A stretch of DNA of 64,000 nucleotides from Lysobacter sp. ISL-50 (GTDB lineage Bacteria > Pseudomonadota > Gammaproteobacteria > Xanthomonadales > Xanthomonadaceae), in the NCBI RefSeq assembly GCF_018612875.1, contig NZ_JAGGRI010000007.1, positions 62,001 to 126,000 of the forward strand, read 5' to 3'. Position 1 is the first letter of the stretch. Each line of letters starts with the position of its first letter. Below the pieces are notes generated by a model. It ran no database searches. It saw only the letters and a list, made by a program, of their open reading frames with translations, and was not told the DNA's origin. Below are positions 49,102 through 57,353 of the stretch, in pieces. Both the position numbers and the translations under genes were made by a program.

Positions 49102-50494
49102 GGACGAACTCGACGCAGTCTTCGACGGGTTCGCGAAGCGCGGCGCCACCGAGCATCACTTGCGCATGCTGGAAGCGGCGATGCGCAGTTCACCCGAACT
49201 GAATCGCGCGATGACCGACGCCATCTTGAACGAACGGGTGCTGGGCCTGCATTTCCTGCCGCCGGAATCTCCCGCTTCGGCTTGGTACGCCCCAACGACG
49301 CGCGAAATAGGCTTCCAACGCGCGTTGCTTGATGTGCCGCTCCGCGCCGAACCTCTCGATCGTCTTGCTTACGCGTTTGGCCACGAAATTTCCCATGCTC
49401 AGCAAGATCCGGCGGCACGCAAGGCCGAACTGGCCATCGTTGCGGAGATTCGCGCGCTAGCCGAGAGCGGGGCGCGGCCCCGGGACTACACCGCATTGGT
49501 CGAGCGCTACGACGCGCTCCAACGCGATAACGAGGCTCGCGCCGAATTGAACGGAATCAATACGCTGGCGGACCGAATGAAGCACGAGGACGGAGGGCCG
49601 ATCTCGGAAAAGGTGCTGGCCAAGCGTGCGCAGGAAATCAGTTCCTGTACCGAAGTTTCAAGCTTGGGCCGCGTGGCCTTCAAGCCCGGCCTCAGCTTCG
49701 ACCCCAAAACCCAATCGCTCCCGGTCTCGCCGCAGAACATCGAAGCCGTCGCCGCCTGCTTCTACGACATCAAGCGCACGCGCGGCGGTTATCCCCAGGC
49801 CAGTCAGGCCGACGCGATCGGCTATGTCGCCGATGCCGAGTTCCAGGCGCGCCGGCTCGATCCGGATCGCCGTTTCAGCGATGTCCATATCGATCTGGCG
49901 AAGCTGAAACTGGACCCGGAGACCTTGCGGAAACAATCGGTAAACCTCGGCTTGTTTCGCGATGGTCCGTTCGAGTTCGTGGATACGGGCGGTCATCGGG
50001 TGGTGGAAGTGCGGCACACGGCCGGCGGGAACAACCATCCACTGACGACGCCTCCGTCCAACGCGGGCCCGGCCGATCCGCGCCATGCCGATCACGGCAT
50101 GCTGGAACAAATCCGCGCCGGCCTGCGCGCCAACGCCGATCAGCTAGGCAGGCCCGATGAGCAAGCCGGGGAACGGCTCGGCCGCGCCGTCCTCGCTGCG
50201 TGCAAGGACAATCGCGAAATGCACCCGGGCCAGGAGGTTTCGCTCGCGGCCAATGCCCTGGGCCGGGTCGATCATGTGGTGGTGGCGAACGGCAATGTGT
50301 TCGCGATCGAGGGCCGGTTGGACGATCCCGAGCACAAGCGTGCGACGGTGAATATCGAACGGGCGCTCGGCACGCCGGTGGAGCAGTCGGATCAGAAGCT
50401 GCAGTCGGCGAATCAAGCCATCGCGCAAGAGCAGGAACGGGCGCGGCAGTTGAGCCAGCAGCAGACACGGAGCGGGCCGACCCTGATCCATTGA
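49091..50494 (+). CDS. XVIPCD-containing type IV secretion effector (X-Tfe) with HExxH motif
   Basis: A 467-residue protein from a GTG start. Residues about 328-456 match the XVIPCD (VirD4-interacting) domain: 'DPRHADHGMLEQIRAGLRAN', 'ALGRVDHVVVANGNVFAIEG', 'DDPEHKRATVNIERALGTPV', then a Gln-rich tail. The N-terminal toxin part has 'AYAFGHEISHAQQDP' (HExxH, 98-102) with possible third ligands E148 or E152 in 'DNEARAELNG', suggesting a zinc metallopeptidase. XVIPCD proteins are delivered into rival bacteria by the killing type IV system of Xanthomonadales. Preceded by an overlapping lipoprotein gene, proposed immunity factor. Confidence 0.85.
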   Translation: MADKDELDAVFDGFAKRGATEHHLRMLEAAMRSSPELNRAMTDAILNERVLGLHFLPPESPASAWYAPTTREIGFQRALLDVPLRAEPLDRLAYAFGHEISHAQQDPAARKAELAIVAEIRALAESGARPRDYTALVERYDALQRDNEARAELNGINTLADRMKHEDGGPISEKVLAKRAQEISSCTEVSSLGRVAFKPGLSFDPKTQSLPVSPQNIEAVAACFYDIKRTRGGYPQASQADAIGYVADAEFQARRLDPDRRFSDVHIDLAKLKLDPETLRKQSVNLGLFRDGPFEFVDTGGHRVVEVRHTAGGNNHPLTTPPSNAGPADPRHADHGMLEQIRAGLRANADQLGRPDEQAGERLGRAVLAACKDNREMHPGQEVSLAANALGRVDHVVVANGNVFAIEGRLDDPEHKRATVNIERALGTPVEQSDQKLQSANQAIAQEQERARQLSQQQTRSGPTLIH

Positions 50495-50603
50495 ACGATC
50501 GCGGTGCGGCCGATCGGACCCGCGATTCGAGGCCGCCAGCGTGTGCGCGGGCGGCGAACGACGCATGTGGCCGGCGTCACATCGAAAACGCCGTGTTCAT
50601 CCG

Positions 50604-50711
50604 CAATCCGGGCGGTGCCTGGATGTTCCCAACGGCGCGGCTACGCCGGAGACGCAGTTGCAGATATGGGATTGCAATGCGGGCAATGGGCAGCGGGTTC
50701 GGTTGCCTTGA
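50604..50711 (+). pseudogene. Ricin-type beta-trefoil lectin (CBM13-like) fragment
   Basis: In one frame the sequence reads 'QSGRCLDVPNGAATPETQLQ' then 'IWDCNAGNGQRVRLP' and stops. This is a clear single repeat of a ricin B-type lectin (SGKCLDVPN...QLQIWDC), but there is no start codon or domain before it and only one of three repeats is left. It is best seen as the 3' remnant of a secreted hydrolase gene or an effector domain. It lies 110 bases past the X-Tfe gene. Confidence 0.65.
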
Positions 50712-50723
50712 GAGGGCGCTGAC

Positions 50724-50855
50724 GGCCCTCACCCCAACCCCTCTCCGCAAGCGGGAGAGGGGCTCGACGCAGGCAATTGCTTTGCCTTCTCTCGCTAGCG
50801 GGAGAAGGTGCCCGACAGAGCCTGCCCCCGCGAAGGCGGGGGGCGGATGAGGGCC
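50724..50855. repeat. Repeat family C, unequal pair
   Basis: GCCCTCACCCCAACCCCTCT plus CCGCAAGCGGGAGAGGGG (50725-50762), and a diverged unit CTTCTCTCGCTAGCGGGAGAAG (50786-50807) with a GC hairpin and GGATGAGGGCC. Fills the gap before the convergent DUF885 gene. Confidence 0.7.
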
Positions 50856-50871
50856 GCTTCGCCGCGTTTGC

Positions 50872-52722
50872 TCAGCGAATCGGCTCATCCAACATCAACT
50901 CACGCACGAACCGCACCGGCGGCGCGCCGTAAGACAGCACCTGATCGTGGTAAGTCTTGAGATCGAATTTCGCCCCCGACTGCGCCTCCACCGCCTTGCG
51001 CATGTCGAAATGCTCCTGCGCGCCGACGAAATACGTCGGCAGCTGCGCCGAGGTCAGCTGCGCGCGCACCCACTTGCCGGCGGCTTCGCGTTCCTGCTGG
51101 AAGGTCTGCCGGGTCATGAATTCCATGGCCTGCTCGCGGCTCCAGTCCTCGACCTGCACGCCCTGGTCCAGGATCGCGTTGCCCAACGTGCGCAGGTAGA
51201 ACTTCAACTGCACCAGGCGGAACAGCGGATCGTTGTCGAGATAACCCGAGTCGGCCATCAGGTCTTCGGTGTAGACCGCCCAGCCTTCCGCGAACACGCC
51301 CGAACGCAGCACCGCGCGCAGGGTCGACGGCGCCTTGGCCGAATGCGCGCCTTCCAGGTAGTGGCCCGGCATCGCTTCGTGGATCGACAGCAGGTGCACC
51401 ATGCGCGTGTTGTATTCGCGCAGGAAGGAATCGACCTGTTCGCGGCTCCAGTCGTCCGGGATCGGCGAGATCGCGTAATACGTGTCCAGGCCCTTGTCGA
51501 GCGGGCCGGGCGAATCGCAATACGCCAGCGCCACGCCGCGCTGGAATTCCGGCATCAGGATCACCTTGACCGGCGCGTCGGGCACGGTCACCAGATTCTT
51601 GGCGCGGGTGAAGGCGGTCGCATCGCTCAGGGTCTGCTTGGCGAAATCGACGATCTTGTCGCGCGGCGGCTTGTCGGCGTAGGCCAATTCCAGCGCCGCC
51701 TCGATCGCTTTTTGCTGCTGCTCGGGCGTGGGCTTGCCGGGCAGCGCCGGCGCGCCGGGCTTGTCCTTGAGTTCCTTCTGCGCGATCGCGTACATCTCGC
51801 CGCGCACGCGGATCAGCTCGGCCTGCGCGCGCTGCATGATCTGCGCGCGCGACAGCGATGAATTGAGCGAGAACTTCAGCTTTTCGTCGTACAGGGTCTG
51901 GCCGATGCGGAAGTTGCCCTTCGCGTTCGGCACCAGGGTCTTGTCCAGCCATTCCTGCTGCTCGGCCACGGCCTTGCGCAGGCCGGCGACGGCGGCGTCC
52001 AGGCGCTTGCGCTCGGCGCCCTTGAGCTGGCCGGCGTTGGGCGCGATGAAGGTGTCGATCAGGCTGAGCACGCCGGCGTTCTGCTTGGCCACGGTCTCGG
52101 CGTGGATTTTCGGAACCCGGGCCGGATCGAGGTTGGCGCGGGCCTGGGCGAAGATCTGCGGGATCTTCTCCATGCGCGCGGTCGCCGACTTCAGCCGTTG
52201 CGGCATCGGCGCGTATTCGCGCGCCATCAGGTTGTACAGCGCGTCGCCGGCCAGGCCGCTGTAGACCAGCGGGTCCCAGGCCCAGCTTTGCAGGGTCTGG
52301 ATCGTCCATACGTCCGAGCGCAGGCGGTTGCGCAGGATCAGCGCATCGACCTGGTTCTCGCGCGACAGCCGGGTCGCGTCGATGGCGTCGAGTTCGCCGA
52401 GCAGCTTGGTGTTGAAGTCGATCTGGCGCTGGCGGCCGGCGGCGCTGAGGTCATCGACTTCGCCGTCGAAGCGGTGATCGCCGATCTGGGTCGCGGCGAT
52501 CGGATTGATCTGCATGACGCCGTCGAGCCAGCGCTTGGACAGCGCGGCGAAGGCGGCATCGACCGCCGGATCGGCGGCGCCGGCGGCGGCCGCGTGCGTG
52601 GGCGCGCTGCGCGGCGCGGGCGTGGCGGAATCGTGCGAACCGCAGCCGGCCAGAGCCAGCGCGATCAGGGTGGGGCTAAGCAAGGCAGCGAGCTGCGTAG
52701 GGCGCAACGGGCGCATATCCAT
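50872..52722 (-). CDS. DUF885 family metallo-carboxypeptidase-like lipoprotein
   Basis: A 616-residue DUF885 protein with a lipoprotein signal (LAGC, C27). The zinc site is 'HEAMPGH' (448-454) with Glu479 in 'FAEGWAVYTEDL', the typical HExxPGH...E pattern. It has the usual DUF885 blocks 'QTIQTLQSWAWDPLVYSG'-like 'WTIQTLQSWAWDPLVYS', 'RGVALAYCDSPGPLDKG' and 'YYAISPIPDDW'. Such proteins are probable outer-membrane or periplasmic peptidases. Full length for the family. Confidence 0.92.
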   Translation of the reverse strand: MDMRPLRPTQLAALLSPTLIALALAGCGSHDSATPAPRSAPTHAAAAGAADPAVDAAFAALSKRWLDGVMQINPIAATQIGDHRFDGEVDDLSAAGRQRQIDFNTKLLGELDAIDATRLSRENQVDALILRNRLRSDVWTIQTLQSWAWDPLVYSGLAGDALYNLMAREYAPMPQRLKSATARMEKIPQIFAQARANLDPARVPKIHAETVAKQNAGVLSLIDTFIAPNAGQLKGAERKRLDAAVAGLRKAVAEQQEWLDKTLVPNAKGNFRIGQTLYDEKLKFSLNSSLSRAQIMQRAQAELIRVRGEMYAIAQKELKDKPGAPALPGKPTPEQQQKAIEAALELAYADKPPRDKIVDFAKQTLSDATAFTRAKNLVTVPDAPVKVILMPEFQRGVALAYCDSPGPLDKGLDTYYAISPIPDDWSREQVDSFLREYNTRMVHLLSIHEAMPGHYLEGAHSAKAPSTLRAVLRSGVFAEGWAVYTEDLMADSGYLDNDPLFRLVQLKFYLRTLGNAILDQGVQVEDWSREQAMEFMTRQTFQQEREAAGKWVRAQLTSAQLPTYFVGAQEHFDMRKAVEAQSGAKFDLKTYHDQVLSYGAPPVRFVRELMLDEPIR

Positions 52723-52961
52723 TCTCGGTGGGGTGGGGTGGCCGCGGCCGGGTTGCGCGGAGGATATGCCAAGCCGGTCACGCCCGCATGGGTCATTGGT
52801 CGGGCGACGATCGGCCTATATCCAATGGCCGTCAGCGCGTGCGGATTGCGTGTGCGGGCGGCGGCACTGGCCGATGTGGGCGGATCGACGTGGAGGATTC
52901 GCGCGAGCTGCAACTCGATGCAAAGCCAGCCGGCCGAGCGGGCAAATCCGGATCGGCTCGC

Positions 52962-53313
52962 TCGCCCGAGCTCGGCATCCGCCGGCAGGTCAGCGACGAC
53001 TGGCTGCTGCGCTTGAACGCATCGCGCGGTTTCCGCGCGCCGCCGTTGCCGGAGATCGCCCAGAGCACCACCATCAGCTACGGGTCGGTGATCGATCCCT
53101 TCGATCCGGTGCAGCCCTGGCCACGACCGGCTTCGATATCGAAGGCCGCAAGGTCTGGCATGCCGGCGATTCGTCGTGGACGCCGGACGGCACCTGGACC
53201 CGGCTGCTGAGCTACGAGCAGCCGCAAGTCGGGCAGGGCGCGCTGCCTTACGACATCAGCCAGTACGACGCGCTGGGGCGGTTCGTCAGCGTCGGCTTCA
53301 GCACAAGTTCTAA
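52962..53313 (+). pseudogene. Decayed TonB-dependent receptor, two fragments in different frames
   Basis: Fragment one (about 52962-53115) reads 'SPELGIRRQVSDDWLLRLNA' then 'SRGFRAPPLPEIAQS', the conserved 'GFRAPsLpE' stretch of TonB receptor barrels. Fragment two, in another frame (53117-53313), reads 'TGFDIEGRKVWHAGDSSWTP' and 'LLSYEQPQVGQGALPYDISQ', then 'YDALGRFVSVGFS', close to a receptor C-terminus. Most of the gene, including plug and signal, is missing. It lies next to the divergent DUF885 gene. Nothing else was recognised in 52723-53515. Confidence 0.7.
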
Positions 53314-53515
53314 GCGCCGGCGCGGACGATGCGACGGGCGGCGGCGGAACCCGATCGGGTCCGCGCGCCGCCCGTTTTGTTCGCGGCGCCAACCCCGTGC
53401 GGCGCCGGCGCGCGTTGGCACTGACGCGCGGCAACGCGCGCCGCAGTCCAGGCTGGACCCGGCGCGCGACGGTGGCATAGTGCTGCCTGCCACTGACGGC
53501 GTGGGAGATGCGGCG

Positions 53516-54421
53516 ATGGAAGCGGGAATCGAACGATCCAGGGCGAACACGGCGGGTTTCGGCCGCGCCGCACGGCTAAGCGCGACGGCGCTGTTGATGT
53601 TGGCGCTGAGCGGCGGCATGAGCGGCTGCAGCAGCCATGACCAGCCGAAGATGGCGGAAAGCGCCGCGACGACCGTGGCGTACCTCCGCCAGGCGCCCTC
53701 CGGCGGCAACTCCGGACCGCCCGCGCCGCAGGCCGATCTGGGCGTGCTGCTGGCCTACGAACACCGCGTGCAGATCCGCCTGCCCGGTGAGCGCATCGCC
53801 GCCCAGGCCGCGGCGGTGCAGGCGGCGTGCACCTCGGCCAAGTTCGGCGCCTGCGCGGTGCTGGGCATGAATCAGAGCGGCGGCGACGATCCTTCGGCGA
53901 TGGTGCAGGTGCGGATCGTGCCGGCCGGGGTCGAGCCCTTGATCGGCGTGGCCGGCAAGGGCGAGGAAATCGCCGAGCGCAGCATCCAGGCCGACGATCT
54001 GGCCACCGCGGTGCGCGACAACGCGATGCGCCAGGACCGGCTGCAGAAAGAACACGCGCGCCTGCTCGAATTCCAGGACCGCAAGGATCTGAAGGTCGCC
54101 GATGTGCTGACCTTGTCCAGCCGCATCGCCGAGATCGAATCGCAACTGCAGGCCGCGCAGCAGGAAGCCGCGCAGCAGCAGCGGCGCATCTCGACCCAGT
54201 TGGTCACCTTGAATTTCCAGACCACCCGCGGCCAGGAAAGCCGCAGCGAGATCGGCGATGCGTTCCGCGATTTCGGCAGCATCGTCGCCCTGGTGATCGC
54301 GTTCCTGATCCGCGCCGTCGCCGTGTTGCTGCCGGTGTCGGTGGTGCTGGTCGCGCTGGTGTGGGTGCTGTTGCGCATCCGCCGCGCGCGCAAGGCGAAG
54401 CGGGCGGCCGCGGGCGGCTGA
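53516..54421 (+). CDS. DUF4349 lipoprotein
   Basis: A 301-residue protein with a signal ending 'GGMSGC' (C38, lipobox-like), then a DUF4349 domain: 'RIAAQAAAVQAACTSAKFGA', a coiled coil ('DVLTLSSRIAEIESQLQAAQ' and 'QEAAQQQRRISTQLVTLNFQ'), and a C-terminal membrane helix ('IVALVIAFLIRAVAVLLPVS') with basic tail. Known members are envelope proteins of unknown role. Start ATG 53516 has GGAG 8 bases upstream. Confidence 0.85.
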   Translation: MEAGIERSRANTAGFGRAARLSATALLMLALSGGMSGCSSHDQPKMAESAATTVAYLRQAPSGGNSGPPAPQADLGVLLAYEHRVQIRLPGERIAAQAAAVQAACTSAKFGACAVLGMNQSGGDDPSAMVQVRIVPAGVEPLIGVAGKGEEIAERSIQADDLATAVRDNAMRQDRLQKEHARLLEFQDRKDLKVADVLTLSSRIAEIESQLQAAQQEAAQQQRRISTQLVTLNFQTTRGQESRSEIGDAFRDFGSIVALVIAFLIRAVAVLLPVSVVLVALVWVLLRIRRARKAKRAAAGG

Positions 54422-54472
54422 GGCGCGCGGCGGCCGTGGCGATCGCGGGCGCGCACGACGCGCCCGCGAGGC

Positions 54473-54769
54473 TCAGCGTTCTTCTTCGGACTCGAACTCG
54501 ACCAGCACGTCCAGGTCGAAGGCCAGCGCCTCCACCGCCTCGCGCACTTTGTTCGCGGTGGACGGGTTGGGCGCGTCGATTTCCAGTTCGTGCACGCCGG
54601 GACCGGCGTCGTCGGTCAGGCCGGCGGAACTGGAATCGGCATCGTCCATGTGCGGCATCAGATCGGCGACTTCCTCCACGTGCTCGATCCCGTCCAGGCT
54701 GGACAGCAGATTGCCGATCGCACGCGCGTCGTCGTCGTTGCCGGTGATACGCAATCGAAGCAGGGGCAT
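54473..54769 (-). CDS. Small hypothetical protein, 98 aa, acidic
   Basis: Residues 1-40 ('PLLRLRITGNDDDARAIGNL' and 'LSSLDGIEHVEEVADLMPHM') and 56-98 ('PGVHELEIDAPNPSTANKVR' and 'EAVEALAFDLDVLVEFESEE') each form beta-alpha-beta units, as in an ACT-like or ferredoxin-like two-half fold. Highly acidic. No family recognised. It faces the DUF4349 gene tail to tail. Confidence 0.72.
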   Translation of the reverse strand: MPLLRLRITGNDDDARAIGNLLSSLDGIEHVEEVADLMPHMDDADSSSAGLTDDAGPGVHELEIDAPNPSTANKVREAVEALAFDLDVLVEFESEEER

Positions 54770-54874
54770 GGCGGAAAACCTGGAATCGCGGCGGAGTCTG
54801 GAGGCTAGGCAGGGCGCAGCTAAGACCGCGTGAAACGTCACACCGTCTAAATCGCGTCGAGGTAGGCTAGGCGC

Positions 54875-55456
54875 ATGAACACGACCTCCGAAACGGCCCC
54901 TTCGTCGGTGCCCGTGCCCAGCGTCACATTGCGACCGCTGGAGCGCGGCGACCTGCATTTCGTCCACGTGCTCAACAACAACCGCAGCGTGATGGGCTAC
55001 TGGTTCGAAGAACCCTACGAGTCCTTCGTCGAGCTTGAAGAGCTGTACCGCAAGCACATCCACGACCAGTCCGAGCGCCGCTTCATCGTCCAGGACGGCG
55101 GCCAGGAGCGGGTGGGGCTGGTGGAACTGGTCGAGATCGACCACCTGCACCGGCGCGCCGAATTCCTGATCATGATTTCGCCTGAACAGCAGCGCCGCGG
55201 TTACGCGCGCGCGGCGACGCGGCTGGCGATCAGCTACGCGTTCCGGGTGTTGAATCTGTACAAGCTGTATCTGCTGGTGGACGTGGACAATCTGCGCGCG
55301 ATCCAGATCTACGAAGACGCCGGTTTCCAGCGCGAAGGCATCCTGGTCGATGAGTTCTTCAGCGACGGCCGCTATCACGACGTGGTGCGGATGTGCCTGT
55401 TCCAGCCGCAGGTGCTGGGGCAGGGCAGCGCCTGGCGCGATCGTAGTAGTCGCTGA
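54875..55456 (+). CDS. speG: Spermidine N1-acetyltransferase
   Basis: A 193-residue GNAT of the SpeG type: '[20 protein letters not shown]', '[20 protein letters not shown]', '[20 protein letters not shown]', '[20 protein letters not shown]' (coenzyme A loop) and '[20 protein letters not shown]' then '[20 protein letters not shown]'. It acetylates spermidine or spermine to remove excess polyamine. It has an N-terminal 17-residue extension before the family start. Confidence 0.93.
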   Translation: MNTTSETAPSSVPVPSVTLRPLERGDLHFVHVLNNNRSVMGYWFEEPYESFVELEELYRKHIHDQSERRFIVQDGGQERVGLVELVEIDHLHRRAEFLIMISPEQQRRGYARAATRLAISYAFRVLNLYKLYLLVDVDNLRAIQIYEDAGFQREGILVDEFFSDGRYHDVVRMCLFQPQVLGQGSAWRDRSSR

Positions 55457-55457
55457 T

Positions 55458-55640
55458 GCCTTCTCCCGCTGCGCGGGAGAAGGGGGCCCGAAGGGCCGGA
55501 TGAGGGCCCGCGGCGTGCTTGTCGGTTCGCGTGCCCTCACCCCAACCCCTCTCCCGCGAGCGGGAGAGGGGCTAAGAGCGCGGTCAGCGTCTCCAAGAAA
55601 TAGTTCCGTCATTCCCGCGTTCGCGGGAATGACGGGTAAA
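55458..55640. repeat. Repeat families C (two units) and D (one unit)
   Basis: A C-like hairpin CTTCTCCCGCTGCGCGGGAGAAG (55460-55482), a normal C unit ACCCCTCTCCCGCGAGCGGGAG (from about 55546), and a D unit CATTCCCGCGTTCGCGGGAATG (55610-55631). They lie between the convergent speG and PPIase genes; the gap holds no gene. Confidence 0.78.
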
Positions 55641-55684
55641 AACGGATGCTCTGCCGAAGCAGAGACTTCGCCGCTAACGCAGCC

Positions 55685-56638
55685 TCACTTCTTCTTGGCC
55701 GCCTTGCTTTCAACCACCTGATCGCGCACCGGCAGCGGCACGTTGCAGATATTGATGTGCCCGGCCGGGCGCTTGAAGAAATCGTCCTGGCGGTTGCGCC
55801 GCGATTCCACCAGCGCCGTGAACAGCGGCGTGTCGGTGCGCAGCACTTCCAGGTTGGCGCGCTCGGCCTTGGGCACGTCCGCGGCCAGGCGGATGGCCTG
55901 GATCGGCGTGCGCTCGGCGGCGGTTTCGTAGAAGCCCAGATTGCCGGTGCCGCGCGGCAGCGTCGACAGCAGCTCCATGCCCTTGATCACGCGGCCGACG
56001 GTGGTGATGTTGAGGTCCAGGTGACGCGGCGATTGCCCGATCACCACGTACAACTCGGTGCCGTTGCTGGAATCGGCGGCCAAGTCGCGGCCGGCGCCGA
56101 CGGTGCCGTAGCAATGCGCGAGCCAGCTGTTGCCTTGCCCGGAATCGCGCGCGGCCGGAAAGCCGGCGGCGAAACCGGCCTGCGCCGCCCAGCCGTCGGG
56201 ATCGGGCAATACCGTCATCGCCAGCCCCGCGCTCTTGCGCGAGAACTCGGCCGGCAGTTTCGTCTTTACCCCCTTGCCGAAGGGTTTGCGCTTGGCCGGG
56301 TCTTCGCCGTTGGCGTCGCCCCACTGCACCACGTAGTTGTCCTGCGAGCGGTTGATGCTCAGGCCGTTCCAATAGCCGTTGTGGGCGAGGGCGCGGATGT
56401 TGGCGACGTGGGCCGGCGCGAACTGCGGCGCCAGTTCGATCACCACCCGGCCGCGCGGCAGTTCGAGATAAATCGTGTTCTTCGGGTCCAGCGCGCGCCA
56501 GTCCGACGGCTGGCTGGCGTCGAGAATCTGCTGCATGGTCCGGCCCTTGGCCGGCTCGGCGGTCTGGGCGAAAACCGGGGCCGCGACCGCGGCGCTCAGG
56601 GCGAGGGCGAGCGAGGCGGCTCGATGCATCGAAAGCAT
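55685..56638 (-). CDS. Cyclophilin-type peptidyl-prolyl isomerase, secreted
   Basis: A 317-residue protein with a Sec signal (1-25, 'AAPVFAQ'). The cyclophilin domain reads 'TIYLELPRGRVVIELAPQFA' then 'PAHVANIRALAHNGYWNGLS' and 'INRSQDNYVVQWGDANGEDP', later 'GTELYVVIGQSPRHLD' and 'TVGRVIKGMELLSTLPRGTG'. It probably aids folding of envelope proteins. The start ATG (56636-56638) has AGGAG 7 bases upstream. Its C-terminus is a lysine-rich tail. A short gene remnant ends 15 bases before it. Confidence 0.9.
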   Translation of the reverse strand: MLSMHRAASLALALSAAVAAPVFAQTAEPAKGRTMQQILDASQPSDWRALDPKNTIYLELPRGRVVIELAPQFAPAHVANIRALAHNGYWNGLSINRSQDNYVVQWGDANGEDPAKRKPFGKGVKTKLPAEFSRKSAGLAMTVLPDPDGWAAQAGFAAGFPAARDSGQGNSWLAHCYGTVGAGRDLAADSSNGTELYVVIGQSPRHLDLNITTVGRVIKGMELLSTLPRGTGNLGFYETAAERTPIQAIRLAADVPKAERANLEVLRTDTPLFTALVESRRNRQDDFFKRPAGHINICNVPLPVRDQVVESKAAKKK

Positions 56639-56652
56639 GGACGATCTCCTGA

Positions 56653-56825
56653 TCAGGGTTGGCGAGCGTAATCGCCGCGGATGAATTCCGCGAAATCGCT
56701 CTGGCCGGGGAAACGGTTTTCGATCACGAAGCGGTAGCGGTCGCCGCCGAATTCGTAGCGGTGGCGCGCTTCGCCGCGCGGCGTGGCTTTGGGTGGCGGG
56801 TCGGCGAAGCGTAGCTGGAAGCGGG
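56653..56825 (-). pseudogene. 3' remnant of an unrecognised gene, cut by a family E repeat
   Basis: The frame reads 'FGGDRYRFVIENRFPGQSDF' then 'AEFIRGDYARQP' and stops 15 bases before the PPIase start. Its 5' part ('RFQLRFADPPPKATPRGEAR') runs straight into a family E repeat at 56826, after which the open frame (to 56895) is only repeat sequence. This looks like a truncated gene, possibly the upstream member of the PPIase operon. No family was recognised. Confidence 0.5.
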
Positions 56826-56905
56826 AGTGAGTTGAGAGGAGTGAGTAAAAGCCCGGTCCTCGCTTGTGCTTCCACTCACTCCTCACTCCTCTCAACTAAT
56901 TCCTG
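56826..56905. repeat. Repeat family E, inverted repeat
   Basis: Arms GTGAGTTGAGAGGAGTGAGT (56826-56845) and ACTCACTCCTCACTCCTCTC followed by AACT (56874-56897) flank a 28-base centre. The same arms occur at 13.8 and 63.3 kb. Here it abuts the remnant of a gene on its left and the PadR promoter region on its right. Confidence 0.78.
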
Positions 56906-56987
56906 CTCAATGACTACCGGCACATCCGCTATACCGAACTTCGTAATAGCCTGAGGTCCAACCTAGCCAGACACCCGCGGGGGCGCC

Positions 56988-57353
56988 GTGATCGAACTCG
57001 ACAGCCAGTTGCGTAAGTTCCAGAAGGAACTCAGCGCCGGCACCGTGTCGCTGGCCTTGCTGGCGGTGCTGGCCGCGGCCAGCGAGCCGATGTACGGCTA
57101 CCAGATCGCCAAGCGCCTGGAACGCGAAGGCGAGGGCGTGCTCAGCGGCAAGCAGAGCGCGCTGTATCCGGTGCTACGCAATCTCGGCGCGGCCGGGCTG
57201 CTGGACAGCTATGTCGAGCCGTCGGTGACCGGACCGCCGCGCCGCTACTACCGCATCACCGACACCGGCCAGGCCGTGCTGCGCGAATGGACGCAGGCCT
57301 GGCGCGCCACCCGCGATTCCGTCGATTCCGTACTCCAGGGGCTGAACTCATGA
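56988..57353 (+). CDS. PadR family transcriptional regulator
   Basis: A 121-residue PadR protein: 'GTVSLALLAVLAAASEPMYG', 'YQIAKRLEREGEGVLSGKQS' then 'ALYPVLRNLGAAGLLDSYVE' (winged helix) and 'GPPRRYYRITDTGQAVLREW'. The start is GTG at 56988, giving MIELDSQ. Its stop overlaps the next gene's ATG (ATGA), the usual coupling of PadR with a DUF1700/sensor-type membrane protein, so it probably senses a signal and represses the pair. Confidence 0.92.
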   Translation: MIELDSQLRKFQKELSAGTVSLALLAVLAAASEPMYGYQIAKRLEREGEGVLSGKQSALYPVLRNLGAAGLLDSYVEPSVTGPPRRYYRITDTGQAVLREWTQAWRATRDSVDSVLQGLNS

